NCBI RefSeq assembly: GCF_010686705.1
Contig: NZ_JAAGWY010000001.1
Coordinates: 806,001 to 870,000 of the forward strand
Source of the DNA: Leifsonia tongyongensis
GTDB taxonomy: Bacteria; Actinomycetota; Actinomycetes; Actinomycetales; Microbacteriaceae
Reading direction: 5' to 3'
DNA length: 64,000 nucleotides
Made by a program: the position numbers and the translations under genes. The notes under the pieces were generated by a model. The model was given only the letters and a program-made list of their open reading frames with translations. It was not told the origin of the DNA and made no database searches. Positions 39,529-47,435 of the stretch are shown here, one piece after another (position 1 is the first letter of the stretch; each line of letters begins with the position of its first letter).

Positions 39529-41228
39529 GACTGGCCCAGCCATTCCGAGATCGGCACGCACCACACCAGCCGCGTGCCCGGGTCTGCCGGCTCGATCGTC
39601 ATCGTTCCTCCGCGCCTCGTCGCGCGCTCGAGACCGTTTCTGAGCCCGCTCCGTCGTGTGCTGCTGCCGAGCCCGACCCCGTCATCCTGGATGGTGAGCG
39701 TGACCGTCCGGTCTTCGACCTCGAGACGAACCGACACGTTCTCGGCGTGCGCATGGCGGGCGGCGTTCGTCAATCCTTCCCGTGCGACCGCGCTGACGTC
39801 ATCGGCGAGATCGTCGATGACGACGAGGTCCACCGGCCCAGAGAACCCGACGGTCGCCGGGCGCGCCAGACCCGGTGCGATCTCGTCGGCCAGGTCGAGG
39901 ATCCGGTTCCTCATGCTGGTTCCTCCGGCGCTCTGTCGTGAGAGGGCGAAGATGATGGTCCGGATCTGAGCGATCGCCGTATCGATGGATGTGACGCTGC
40001 GGTCGAGCCGTTCGGCGACGGCGTTCGAAGACGTGGCGGCTTCGATGCTCTGGAGTTCGAGGCCGGTGGCGAACAACTGCTGGATGACATGGTCGTGGAG
40101 ATCCCGCGCGATCCGGGTGCGATCCTCGAGAAGGAGCATCCGCTGCTGGTCCGCACGGGCAGCCGCGAGTTCGATCGCGATGCCGGCCTGGCTCGCGAGG
40201 TCTGCAACCCGTTCGAGGTCGAACGGTGTGAACGCCGGATCGCCCGCCTTGCGGAGAACGAGCAGCAGTGACGACGAATCCCGGTCGACCCGGAACGGCG
40301 CGATCAAGGTGGGGCCTGTCCCGGCCTCGACGCCGAGCGTCTCACCGTCGAGCCCGTCGGAGATGCGTGGACCGCTGCTTTCGAAGGCGCCGGTGAGGAT
40401 CTCGCCTGAGAGCGGCCTGCTCGTTCCGACCAGTTCGCTCGCCCCATCACCGTACGCCGTACGCACGACAACGGTGCTCGAATCGCTCGATTTCGTCAAC
40501 ACGCAGGTCAGGGCCGCTCGGGACAGGCGAGTCACCCCCGCCACGAGCTCGCTGAAAAGCGCATCATCGGGCTCGCCGCCGAGCAAGGTCGAACTGATCT
40601 CCGACCCGGCCGCGCTCCAGGCCCGGCGCGCCTCCGTCTCGGCGAAGAGGCGTGCGTTGTCGATGGCGAACCCAGCAGTCGCGGCAAGCGCGCCGACGAG
40701 TTGCTCGTCGTCCCTGCTGAATCCGCCACGGTCGCGATTCGTCAGGTAGAGGTTGCCGAAGACCGCGTCGCGGACGCGGATCGGAACGCCGAGAAAACCG
40801 TCCATCGGCGGATGCCCGGGTGGAAAGCCTGCGGATCGCGGATCGTCAGCGATCCGTTCGAGCCGGATGGGTCGCGGGTCGTCGATCAGGGCGCCGAGCA
40901 GGCCGTGGCCCTCGGGCAGGTGGCCGATCCGTTCGACCTGCTCCGGGGTCATCCCGACATGGATGAACTGCTCCAGACCGCCGCTCGGAGACAGGACTCC
41001 GAGCGCACCGTATTCAGCACCGACGAGGTCGACGGCCGCTTCCACGATGCTGCGGAGGACGACCGGCAGTTCAAGATGTGACACGACTGACCGGTTGGCC
41101 TTCACCAGGGCGCGCAGTCTCCCCTGAGTCTGCAGGACTTCGCGTGCCCGGTCGACGAGATCGGCGAGCGCCCGATCGAGCTCGGCACGGGGAGCGTCGG
41201 GGAAGGTGATGGCGTCGTCGTCAACCAA
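39525..41228 (-). CDS. Two-GAF sensor histidine kinase, DevS/DosS/DosT-like
   Basis: 567 residues: GAF-A about 55-200, GAF-B 220-360, HisKA_3 370-440 and HATPase 470-560. GAF-A shares long stretches with DosS/DosT (LPEGHGLLGALIDDPRPIRL, PPMDGFLGVPIRVRDAVFGN). His139 in GHPPM aligns, as far as I can recall, with the haem-ligating His of DosS, so haem-based O2, NO or CO sensing is plausible. The phospho-acceptor is His378 in IARDLHDHVIQQLFATG. The ATPase part shows EGLTNAARHAHA and DDGVGLG. The 3' end overlaps the regulator gene. A pair of DosR-like boxes lies upstream, suggesting autoregulation. Confidence 0.9.
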   Translation of the reverse strand: MVDDDAITFPDAPRAELDRALADLVDRAREVLQTQGRLRALVKANRSVVSHLELPVVLRSIVEAAVDLVGAEYGALGVLSPSGGLEQFIHVGMTPEQVERIGHLPEGHGLLGALIDDPRPIRLERIADDPRSAGFPPGHPPMDGFLGVPIRVRDAVFGNLYLTNRDRGGFSRDDEQLVGALAATAGFAIDNARLFAETEARRAWSAAGSEISSTLLGGEPDDALFSELVAGVTRLSRAALTCVLTKSSDSSTVVVRTAYGDGASELVGTSRPLSGEILTGAFESSGPRISDGLDGETLGVEAGTGPTLIAPFRVDRDSSSLLLVLRKAGDPAFTPFDLERVADLASQAGIAIELAAARADQQRMLLLEDRTRIARDLHDHVIQQLFATGLELQSIEAATSSNAVAERLDRSVTSIDTAIAQIRTIIFALSRQSAGGTSMRNRILDLADEIAPGLARPATVGFSGPVDLVVIDDLADDVSAVAREGLTNAARHAHAENVSVRLEVEDRTVTLTIQDDGVGLGSSTRRSGLRNGLERATRRGGTMTIEPADPGTRLVWCVPISEWLGQS

Positions 41229-41306
41229 GCCGATTCACCTCGACCTCTCCTGGGCAGACAGACTGCCTGAGCGCGAGTGTAGTGGGGAGTCCGTCGCCCG
41301 TAAAGC

Positions 41307-41345
41307 GCCCCGAAGGTCCGGCCGGCCCGTGGGACCTTCGGCTCT
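41307..41345. promoter_or_regulatory. Two DosR-box-like sites between the kinase and universal stress protein genes
   Basis: GCCCCGAAGGTCCGG begins at 41307 and reads GGACCTTCGGGGC on the minus strand. TGGGACCTTCGGCTC begins at 41330 on the plus strand. Together they make a divergent pair centred about 23 bases apart, in the region shared by the histidine kinase (start 41228, minus) and the universal stress protein (start 41402, plus). Confidence 0.62.
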
Positions 41346-41401
41346 ATGGCGCGCGCCGTTGGGTGAGCATGCTCGCTACAAGACTGGCCCGGGAGGCGCT
41401 C

Positions 41402-42331
41402 ATGAGCAATGACACGATCGTTGAACGAATCATTGTCGGAGTCGACGGCTCCGTACCGAGCCGAGCTGCGATCCGATGGAGCGTCGAACGTGCACGCTCA
41501 CACGACACGGGGGTGGTTCTCGTGCACGTCATGGATGACGAATGGGGTGCCATCGGATCGCAGCTCATCGCAGAGGCCAACCGCGGGTCGGTCGATATGC
41601 TCGACGCCGGCGCACGCATGGTGCACGAACTGTCTCCCGGAATGCCCATCACTGTCGAGCTGCTCTACGGAAGCCCGATGTGGGAGCTCGCGCAACTCTC
41701 CAACGAGACCACGCTTGTGGTCGTGGGAACCCACAAGACGGGGTTCCATTACGGGCGCGCGTTCGGCTCCCGCAGCCTGCAGCTCGCCTCACTCGCCCGT
41801 GGCCCGATCGCCGTCGTCCCCGAGTCGGCGGTGCGCCTACGCCGCGGAGTGGTCGTCGGGATCGACGACACCACGGCCGGGCGCAACGCACTCGCCGTGG
41901 CCGCGAGCGAAGCCGACCGAGCCGGCTCGGAACTCACCCTGGTTCGGGCACTCGACACGCCGGCGCCGGACTATCTCGGAGAAGGCGGCAAGCGCAGCTG
42001 GCAGGAAGAGCGCGATACGCACGCGCGCCGCGAACTCACGGACGCCGTCAGCCGGGTGCAGGAACTCCACCCGCGCCTGGCCACACGCAGCCGCATCATC
42101 AGGCGCCCAGCCGGAATCGCTCTCAACGAGGTCTCCCGCAACGCAGAACTGCTCGTCGTCGGAAGCTCACGGCGTTCCGGATTCGAGCAGGCGAACGGTC
42201 TCGGCAGCGTCGCCTACGACGTGCTGCTGAACCTGGTCTGCCCCACGATGATCGTGCACTCGTACGTCGGTGAGTCGACACGACCTGAATCCCCACATCC
42301 GCAGGAGGAACACCATGAACACGCCCGCTAA
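41402..42331 (+). CDS. Universal stress protein with two UspA domains
   Basis: 309 residues from ATG at 41402, with GGGAGG five bases upstream; the frame is open to 41282 but that portion contains the DosR-like boxes. Domain 1 (about 7-140) opens with ERIIVGVDGSVPSRAAIRWS and ends with VVVGTHKTGFHYGRAFGSRS. Domain 2 (about 148-295) opens with GVVVGIDDTTAGRNALAVAA and ends with the ATP-binding VVGSSRRSGFEQANGLGS. Tandem USPs of this kind are prominent in the mycobacterial DosR regulon. The downstream split-barrel gene starts 17 bases before this stop. Confidence 0.92.
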   Translation: MSNDTIVERIIVGVDGSVPSRAAIRWSVERARSHDTGVVLVHVMDDEWGAIGSQLIAEANRGSVDMLDAGARMVHELSPGMPITVELLYGSPMWELAQLSNETTLVVVGTHKTGFHYGRAFGSRSLQLASLARGPIAVVPESAVRLRRGVVVGIDDTTAGRNALAVAASEADRAGSELTLVRALDTPAPDYLGEGGKRSWQEERDTHARRELTDAVSRVQELHPRLATRSRIIRRPAGIALNEVSRNAELLVVGSSRRSGFEQANGLGSVAYDVLLNLVCPTMIVHSYVGESTRPESPHPQEEHHEHAR

Positions 42332-42734
42332 CGTCGCCGAACTCTCAGAAGAGGAATGCTGGGAGAGACTGACTGCGAACTCGCTCGGAAGGCTCGCGAC
42401 CGCGGTCGCCGGCGACACCGACATCTTCCCGGTCAATTACTACGCCGACGGAAAGACGCTCCTGATCCGCACAGCGCCCGGAACGAAACTGCTCGAACTC
42501 ACGATCCACCACGACGTCGCGTTCGAGATCGACGGCTACACCGACGACGAGGCGTGGAGCGTCATCGTGAAAGGTGTCGCCGCGCAGCTGGAGAGCCAGA
42601 CCGAAATCGACGAAGCGGACCGCCAGCCGCTCGTGCCATGGATTCCGACCCTCAAGTACAGGTACGTGCGGATCACGCCGCTCTCGATCAGTGGGCGCCA
42701 CTTCCGCCGGGATGCCGAGCCGGAAAGGTACTGA
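42315..42734 (+). CDS. Pyridoxamine 5'-phosphate oxidase-like split-barrel protein (first copy)
   Basis: 139 residues from ATG at 42315, preceded by GCAGGAGGAACACC. ELSEEECWERLTANSLGRLA then DIFPVNYYADGKTLLIRTAP is typical of the actinobacterial Rv1155/Rv2074/Rv3129-like FMN or F420-binding split barrels. Rv3129-type proteins belong to the DosR regulon. With F420 genes in the same window, F420 binding is possible, but most of these short forms bind FMN or haem. It is co-transcribed with the universal stress protein and has a paralogue at 45740. Confidence 0.85.
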   Translation: MNTPANVAELSEEECWERLTANSLGRLATAVAGDTDIFPVNYYADGKTLLIRTAPGTKLLELTIHHDVAFEIDGYTDDEAWSVIVKGVAAQLESQTEIDEADRQPLVPWIPTLKYRYVRITPLSISGRHFRRDAEPERY

Positions 42735-42735
42735 T

Positions 42736-42822
42736 GTGACTCGGTGGGTGCGCAATGTCCTCGTCGCTCTGACGGGCGTGATCGCGGTGACCGCCATCGC
42801 CGGCGGGTCGGCGTTGAAGTAG
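42736..42822 (+). CDS. Possible 28-residue single-span membrane peptide
   Basis: From GTG at 42736, two bases after the split-barrel stop, the frame encodes VTRWVRNVLVALTGVIAVTA followed by IAGGSALK and a stop. A basic start and one hydrophobic span are clear. It resembles the first helix of a longer actinobacterial membrane-protein family whose remaining part is absent here, so it could be a truncated remnant rather than a working micropeptide. No separate ribosome site is obvious; GGAAAGG lies about nine bases upstream inside the preceding gene. Confidence 0.35.
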   Translation: MTRWVRNVLVALTGVIAVTAIAGGSALK

Positions 42823-42831
42823 GGCATCCGC

Positions 42832-43818
42832 ATGGTGGCAATTGTCGATGAGCTTCTCGCGAGCGGCGAGCCGTCGATTCGCTGGCGAACGCGCACTCTC
42901 GTTCTGGGCGATGGCGATGCCGCGCCGGGTATGAAACAGCTTCGCGAAGAGGTTCGCAGGTCAACTCGAGTGCGTGACTTACTTGACGCCAATGCCCGTC
43001 TCCGCCCAGTCCCGTACGCGAAGTGGCGTGGCGCGCACTGGGTGCTGCTCGCTCTGAGTGAGCTCGGGTATCCGCCCGCCGACCCACTGCTCGGACCGCT
43101 CCGCGATGCCGTTCTCGATCAGTGGCTCGCCGAGCGCTACCGTCGTGAAAAGGACGTCGACGGCGTCCAGCCGGGTGAACACGAGACGGCGGTGCCGCGA
43201 ATCCGTGGACGCGCGCGGCGCTGTGCCTCGCAGCAGGCAGGAGCGCTGCTGTCGATAACACGCCTGAAATTCGACGACGGGCGCGGCCCGCAGCTCGTCG
43301 AGCTTCTGCGACGGTGGCAATGGCCGGACGGCGGATGGAACTGCGACAGGACACCGACCACGGTCATGTCGTCCGTCAACGAGACGCTGCTGCCCATCCG
43401 TGCCCTGGCCGCCTACGGCACGGCGTCCGGAGATTCCGCGGCGACGGAGATGGCGCAGAGAGCGTGCGATGTGCTGCTGGACCGTCACGTGGCGTTCCGG
43501 CGCTCGAACGGTGCGCCGTTGACAAAGGATGTGATGCAACTCCACTACCCGCTCTACTGGCACTACGACGTCCTCGGTGGTCTCGTCGGACTGGCCGAAG
43601 CGGGGATGATCGGGGACGCGCGCTGCGCCCGGGCACTGGATGTGCTGGAGTCACGTCGACTCCCCGACCGCGGATGGCCCGCCGACGCAACATACGGCCC
43701 GAAGGCGGAGACCGGCTACAACGTCGACGCAGTCGATTGGGGGCCCATCGGCAATCGCACGGCCAACCCGTGGGTGACGATCAATGCGCTTTATGTTCTG
43801 CGGGCGGCGGGACGGTAG
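42832..43818 (+). CDS. Terpenoid-cyclase/prenyltransferase-fold (alpha/alpha toroid) protein of unknown function
   Basis: 328 residues. Repeated helix pairs and QW-like motifs are visible: KWRGAHWVLLALSELGYP, CASQQAGALLSITRLKF and RWQWPDGGWNCDRTP (QWPDGGW at 163-169), then HYPLYWHYDVLGGLVGLAEA. No DxDD or DxxDD-type catalytic motif stands out, so this is a toroid-fold protein without an assigned reaction. It lies nine bases after the micropeptide and, through it, may be part of the universal stress protein operon. The 3' end overlaps the convergent cytochrome-operon gene by 38 bases. Confidence 0.7.
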   Translation: MVAIVDELLASGEPSIRWRTRTLVLGDGDAAPGMKQLREEVRRSTRVRDLLDANARLRPVPYAKWRGAHWVLLALSELGYPPADPLLGPLRDAVLDQWLAERYRREKDVDGVQPGEHETAVPRIRGRARRCASQQAGALLSITRLKFDDGRGPQLVELLRRWQWPDGGWNCDRTPTTVMSSVNETLLPIRALAAYGTASGDSAATEMAQRACDVLLDRHVAFRRSNGAPLTKDVMQLHYPLYWHYDVLGGLVGLAEAGMIGDARCARALDVLESRRLPDRGWPADATYGPKAETGYNVDAVDWGPIGNRTANPWVTINALYVLRAAGR

Positions 43819-44776
43819 CGACGGGCCGCTGGTGCTTGTAGTAGTCGCGCCAGACCAGGCGGTGCAGCGGAATCCATTTCGGGATCGTGCGAAGCCCGGG
43901 GATGAACGGCAGCAGGGCCAGGAGGATGGTCAGGACTGCCATGATCAGCACGATCACAAGGTCGGCATTCGGGAGGGACGCGAACGGTTCGACCTGGTAA
44001 AAGAAGGAGAACAGCCACAGCCACGACTGGCCAGGATAGTTGCCGGTCTCGTTCATCATCCCCCACTGGTCGCCTGTCAGGTGCTGATCCGCTGCGAGGT
44101 TCTGGAAGTACGTTCCGTCTCCCAGGAAGAGGATGGCCGGCGTGTAGTTCAGGTTGTAGAAACCGCCTTCGTTCGCCAACGCCCCGTCGAGCGCTCCGCG
44201 GTTCGACATGGCACTGAGCGATGAGATGAGCTCCGGCACAGGGCCGTAGTCGCCGCTGTCGGCAGCCGGCAGGGTCGTGCCCTTTTCAGCGGCGAGCGCT
44301 TTGGAGTAGTTGGTCGTCCACTTCGTCTTGTCCGCCGCTGAGGCTGCCGACCAGGTCGCCACAGCCGTTGGGACGGCCGGCAACGTCTCCAAGGGACCGA
44401 TGACGAATGCTTTCGCCGTATCGATCGGGATGCGCACACCGGACATACTCTGCAGGTCCAGTGACCCGAGGGTCTGAGTAGCGCCGGCCGTGCTGTTGTA
44501 TGGCGGGCCGTAGCCTGCCGTGTCACTCGTGCCGGCCAGTTCGGCGGTCGCGGTGGTCGCGAAGTCGACGGGCTGGCTCGTCGACCAGTTCTGGAGTGTG
44601 ATGCTCGGCTCGTCGGGCGATCCGAAGACGGCGACGAGACCGATCGTGATCAGGGCCACCACGATGAAGCCGATCGTCACCTCTTTGAAGAGGTCGTAGT
44701 CGCGGACGCGACCGCGCCACGGCCGGCTGGCGAGATCGTCGCCTGCCCGCCACGACATGTTCGGCGAGCGGTTCAT
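43781..44776 (-). CDS. Membrane protein of the cytochrome-b-like operon (third gene)
   Basis: 331 residues from ATG at 44776, overlapping the cytochrome b stop as ATGA. An N-terminal helix (TIGFIVVALITIGLVAVFGS) is followed by a long external domain (about residues 55-245) rich in Ser, Thr and Ala, with repeated YGPPYNSTAGATQTLGSLDL and NYTPAILFLGDGTYFQNLAA blocks. Two C-terminal helices follow (LVIVLIMAVLTILLALLPFI) with basic PKWIPLHRLVWRDYYKHQR. No CxxCH haem motif is present. It seems to replace the C-terminal half and partner of a split cytochrome b complex; its function is unknown. Confidence 0.68.
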   Translation of the reverse strand: MNRSPNMSWRAGDDLASRPWRGRVRDYDLFKEVTIGFIVVALITIGLVAVFGSPDEPSITLQNWSTSQPVDFATTATAELAGTSDTAGYGPPYNSTAGATQTLGSLDLQSMSGVRIPIDTAKAFVIGPLETLPAVPTAVATWSAASAADKTKWTTNYSKALAAEKGTTLPAADSGDYGPVPELISSLSAMSNRGALDGALANEGGFYNLNYTPAILFLGDGTYFQNLAADQHLTGDQWGMMNETGNYPGQSWLWLFSFFYQVEPFASLPNADLVIVLIMAVLTILLALLPFIPGLRTIPKWIPLHRLVWRDYYKHQRPVATVPPPAEHKAH

Positions 44777-45471
44777 TGCTGCTCCTCGGATTCGTTCCCT
44801 GCCCTGGCCACCTGGTCGTCGGTCTCCGTCGCGTCGATCGGTGGCACCACGCCGTGGATGCGGACCAGGAGCACGTGAAGCACGACGATCGCCGCGACGG
44901 CCAGTGGAAGAACGGCGATATGCCAGCCGAACATCTGGCCGAGGTTCGCAACATTGAACCACGCCCCGACGCCCACGGCATTCAGTGCGTCCTTGCCTTC
45001 GAAAGCGATCCACTGCGAGTCGAAGTTCGTCTGCAGGAGGTATCCGGTGAAACCGGCGACGATCGAGACAGCGAACGCGATGACGCCCGTGATCCAGGTC
45101 AGCACCCGCCCTCCGCGCCAGGCGGCCATCCAGTATTTGCCCCAGAGGTGCACGACCATGAACATGAAGAAGAGCTCGACGCTCCACAGGTGCACGCCGT
45201 TCGTGAAATGCCCGAGGCCCGAGACGTGGTCCCAGGCCGGACCGTTGAGGCTCAGCACGAGACCCGACGCGATGACGACGGCGAGGGCCGCAAGCGTGGC
45301 CATCCCGAACACGTAGATCCAGGATGCGACATAGCTGGGCTGCTCCTGCGGCAGGAGCTTGTCGGGTGGAAGGCGTCTGAGCAGCCACCTGCGCGCGCGA
45401 CCCGTCCAGGTGAAGACCTCATCGGCGTCGTCCTGGGGTTCGACCCTGACCGGAGGCTTGAGGGCGCTCAT
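44773..45471 (-). CDS. Cytochrome b N-terminal-domain protein (four-helix, bis-haem)
   Basis: 232 residues from ATG at 45471, overlapping the small upstream gene as ATGA. The two His pairs for the two b haems are in place: HLWSVELFFMFMVVH (His-x13-His) and HIAVLPLAVAAIVVLH (His-x14-His). GFTGYLLQTNFDSQW fits the Qo-side motif of cytochrome b and b6. Four membrane spans are evident, with a charged C-terminal tail. This is the b6-type half of a quinol oxidoreductase, but no Rieske protein or cytochrome c gene is present nearby. The promoter carries two DosR-box-like sites. Confidence 0.86.
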   Translation of the reverse strand: MSALKPPVRVEPQDDADEVFTWTGRARRWLLRRLPPDKLLPQEQPSYVASWIYVFGMATLAALAVVIASGLVLSLNGPAWDHVSGLGHFTNGVHLWSVELFFMFMVVHLWGKYWMAAWRGGRVLTWITGVIAFAVSIVAGFTGYLLQTNFDSQWIAFEGKDALNAVGVGAWFNVANLGQMFGWHIAVLPLAVAAIVVLHVLLVRIHGVVPPIDATETDDQVARAGNESEEQQ

Positions 45472-45620
45472 TTCCGCCGCCGCGCTTTCGGGAAGGGCAG
45501 AAGCAGGGCCACGACGAACAGCACGATCATCACCGCGATAACGATGAGATTGCCGAGCTGTACGACAAAAGGCCCCCAGCCCAGGTAGATTCCCGGCGAC
45601 ACGCTCTCGATCATCTCCAC
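45468..45620 (-). CDS. 50-residue single-span membrane protein, first gene of the cytochrome operon
   Basis: Found by translating the gap upstream of cytochrome b. GTG at 45620 has AAAGGAG six bases upstream, an excellent ribosome site, and the stop overlaps the cytochrome b start (ATGA, 45468-45471). The product begins MEMIESVSPGIYLGWGPFVV and continues QLGNLIVIAVMIVLFVVALL, ending in a basic PKARRRK tail: a short external N-terminus and one helix with a positive-inside end. Its size and position suggest a small structural subunit, like PetL or PetN of b6f, or CcoQ-type subunits. No sequence family is recognised. Confidence 0.78.
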   Translation of the reverse strand: MEMIESVSPGIYLGWGPFVVQLGNLIVIAVMIVLFVVALLLPFPKARRRK

Positions 45621-45673
45621 GAGAGTCTCCTTTGTTCGTATGCACAGGGTGACTCAGCCCGACGACAGCGGAT

Positions 45674-45706
45674 AGGGTCCAAGGTCCCGGAGGACTTTCG
45701 GCCCTG
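45674..45706. promoter_or_regulatory. Pair of DosR-box-like sites between the cytochrome and split-barrel genes
   Basis: AGGGTCCAAGGTCCC (45674-45688) reads GGGACCTTGGACCCT on the minus strand; GGACTTTCGGCCCTG (45692-45706) reads on the plus strand. They are 18 bases apart in the divergent region, 54 bases from the cytochrome-operon start (45620) and 34 from the split-barrel start (45740). Either or both operons may be controlled. Confidence 0.65.
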
Positions 45707-45739
45707 CCGGTCGCTGACGAAGCGCGATCGAATCAACGC

Positions 45740-46213
45740 ATGAACTCCACCGCCGATCTACCCGAATGGTCCGCGCAAGGACCCGTCGTCGAGCTCTCCG
45801 AAGAAACATGCTGGAGCCTCATCGCGGGCGCAGGCATCGGCCGCCTCGGCGTCGTGATCGGCGAGCAGCCGGAGATCTTTCCCGTCAACTACTTCGCCGA
45901 CGGCGAGACAGTCGTCTTCCGTTCGGCCGAAGGCACCAAGCTCCGCGGGATCGTCGCGGATCGGCTTGTCGTCTTCGAAGTCGACTCGGTCGGCGAATTC
46001 CACAACTGGAGCGTGTCTGTCAAAGGCGCCGCCGAGGTCATGGGACCCGCCTACGCGAACCGCGCTGCGGAAGACGCGCTGCCGCCCTGGCATCCGGTGA
46101 CCGAGTACAACTTCGTCGAGATCCGCCCCTCCTCCATCACGGGCCGCCAATTCGAACATCACCTCAACGCCGTGCGCCGATCCGACGACGGCACCCTGTC
46201 ACCCGAGCTCTGA
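45740..46213 (+). CDS. Pyridoxamine 5'-phosphate oxidase-like split-barrel protein (second copy)
   Basis: 157 residues. VVELSEETCWSLIAGAGIGR and EIFPVNYFADGETVVFRSAE align with the copy at 42315, followed by NWSVSVKGAAEVMGP and a shared RPSSITGRQFEHH end. It has a longer N-terminus (about 15 residues) and C-terminus. It is the first gene after two DosR-like boxes and precedes an alcohol dehydrogenase by 31 bases in the same direction. Cofactor (FMN, F420 or haem) not predictable. Confidence 0.86.
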   Translation: MNSTADLPEWSAQGPVVELSEETCWSLIAGAGIGRLGVVIGEQPEIFPVNYFADGETVVFRSAEGTKLRGIVADRLVVFEVDSVGEFHNWSVSVKGAAEVMGPAYANRAAEDALPPWHPVTEYNFVEIRPSSITGRQFEHHLNAVRRSDDGTLSPEL

Positions 46214-46244
46214 CCGAGCCGGGAAACCGAACAGAAAGAAGATC

Positions 46245-47411
46245 ATGAAGGCTCTCGTCTATGCGGGTCCCGGAAACATGAGTTGGCGCGACGTACCACA
46301 GCCGGTCATCCAGCATCCGACCGACGTCATCGTCAAGATGGAAGCGACCACGATCTGCGGCACCGACCTGCACATCCTGAAGGGAGACGTTCCCGAGGTC
46401 GAGTCGGGCCGCATCCTCGGCCACGAAGGCGTCGGTGTCATCACCGAGGTCGGGTCGGGAGTCACCAGACTCTCCGTCGGCGACCGCGTGATCGTGTCGT
46501 GCATCAGTTCCTGTGGGCGGTGCGAGAACTGCCGGGCCGGCCTGTACAGCCACTGTCTCGACGCGGAAGGCGCTGCCGGAATCGGGTGGATTCTCGGTCA
46601 CCTGATCGATGGCACCCAGGCCGAGTACGTTCGTATCCCGTTCGGTGAGAACTCCCTCTACACAGTGCCCTCCGGAGTCAGTGACGCGGAGGCGGTGCTC
46701 CTGTCGGACATCCTGCCCACCGGATTCGAGATCGGTGTGCAGTACGGGCAGGTGAAGCCGGGCGATGTGGTCGCGGTCATCGGGTCAGGGCCGGTCGGAC
46801 TTGCCGCGGTCATGACTTCGCGTCTCTACGGCCCTTCGAAGGTCATCGCCGTCGACGTCGATCGCGCCCGGTTGCGCCGGGCGTCCGATTTCGGGGCGAC
46901 CGACACCGTCGACTCGACCGCTGACGACTGGAAGGAGCAGGTGCTCGCGCTGACGGACGGGGCGGGAGTGGATGTCGCGATCGAAGCTGTCGGAATGCCC
47001 CGCACCTTCACGATGGCGACCGAGATCGTGCGGCCCGGCGGCCACGTCGCCAATGTCGGAGTCCACGGAAGACCCGTCGACCTCGCCCTGAACCAGCTGT
47101 GGATCGCCAACATCACGATCTCCATGGGTCTGGTGAACACGAACACGCTCGGGATGCTGCTGAAACTGGTCGCCCAGCGGGCGCTGCCGGCGCGCGCCTT
47201 CGTCACCCACGAGTTCACCTTCGACCAGGTCGAGGCGGCGTACGACGTGTTCGCAAACGCGGCGGAGCACGACGCGCTCAAAGTCCTCATCCACGACGGG
47301 CCGCGCCTCCTCGAGGCAGCCTCCAGCACCGCAAACGCGCAGGACGCGGCCGAGAAGATCTACATCGACGGCATCGACCGGTTCACACACCCCGGCGAAG
47401 TCTTCAACTGA
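46245..47411 (+). CDS. Zinc-dependent alcohol dehydrogenase, MDR superfamily
   Basis: 388 residues with AGAAAGAAG ahead of the ATG. Catalytic zinc ligands are in TTICGTDLHIL and LGHEGVG; the structural lobe CGRCENCRAGLYSHC keeps all four cysteines. The Rossmann loop is VVAVIGSGPVGLAAVMTSRL, followed by VIAVDVDRARL (NAD preference). The C-terminus is about 30 residues longer than usual. It follows the split-barrel gene and so may be in the DevR-type regulon, consistent with fermentative re-oxidation of NADH at low oxygen (inference). Confidence 0.9.
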   Translation: MKALVYAGPGNMSWRDVPQPVIQHPTDVIVKMEATTICGTDLHILKGDVPEVESGRILGHEGVGVITEVGSGVTRLSVGDRVIVSCISSCGRCENCRAGLYSHCLDAEGAAGIGWILGHLIDGTQAEYVRIPFGENSLYTVPSGVSDAEAVLLSDILPTGFEIGVQYGQVKPGDVVAVIGSGPVGLAAVMTSRLYGPSKVIAVDVDRARLRRASDFGATDTVDSTADDWKEQVLALTDGAGVDVAIEAVGMPRTFTMATEIVRPGGHVANVGVHGRPVDLALNQLWIANITISMGLVNTNTLGMLLKLVAQRALPARAFVTHEFTFDQVEAAYDVFANAAEHDALKVLIHDGPRLLEAASSTANAQDAAEKIYIDGIDRFTHPGEVFN

Positions 47412-47435
47412 CGGTCAGTACCCGGAGAACCGGGG

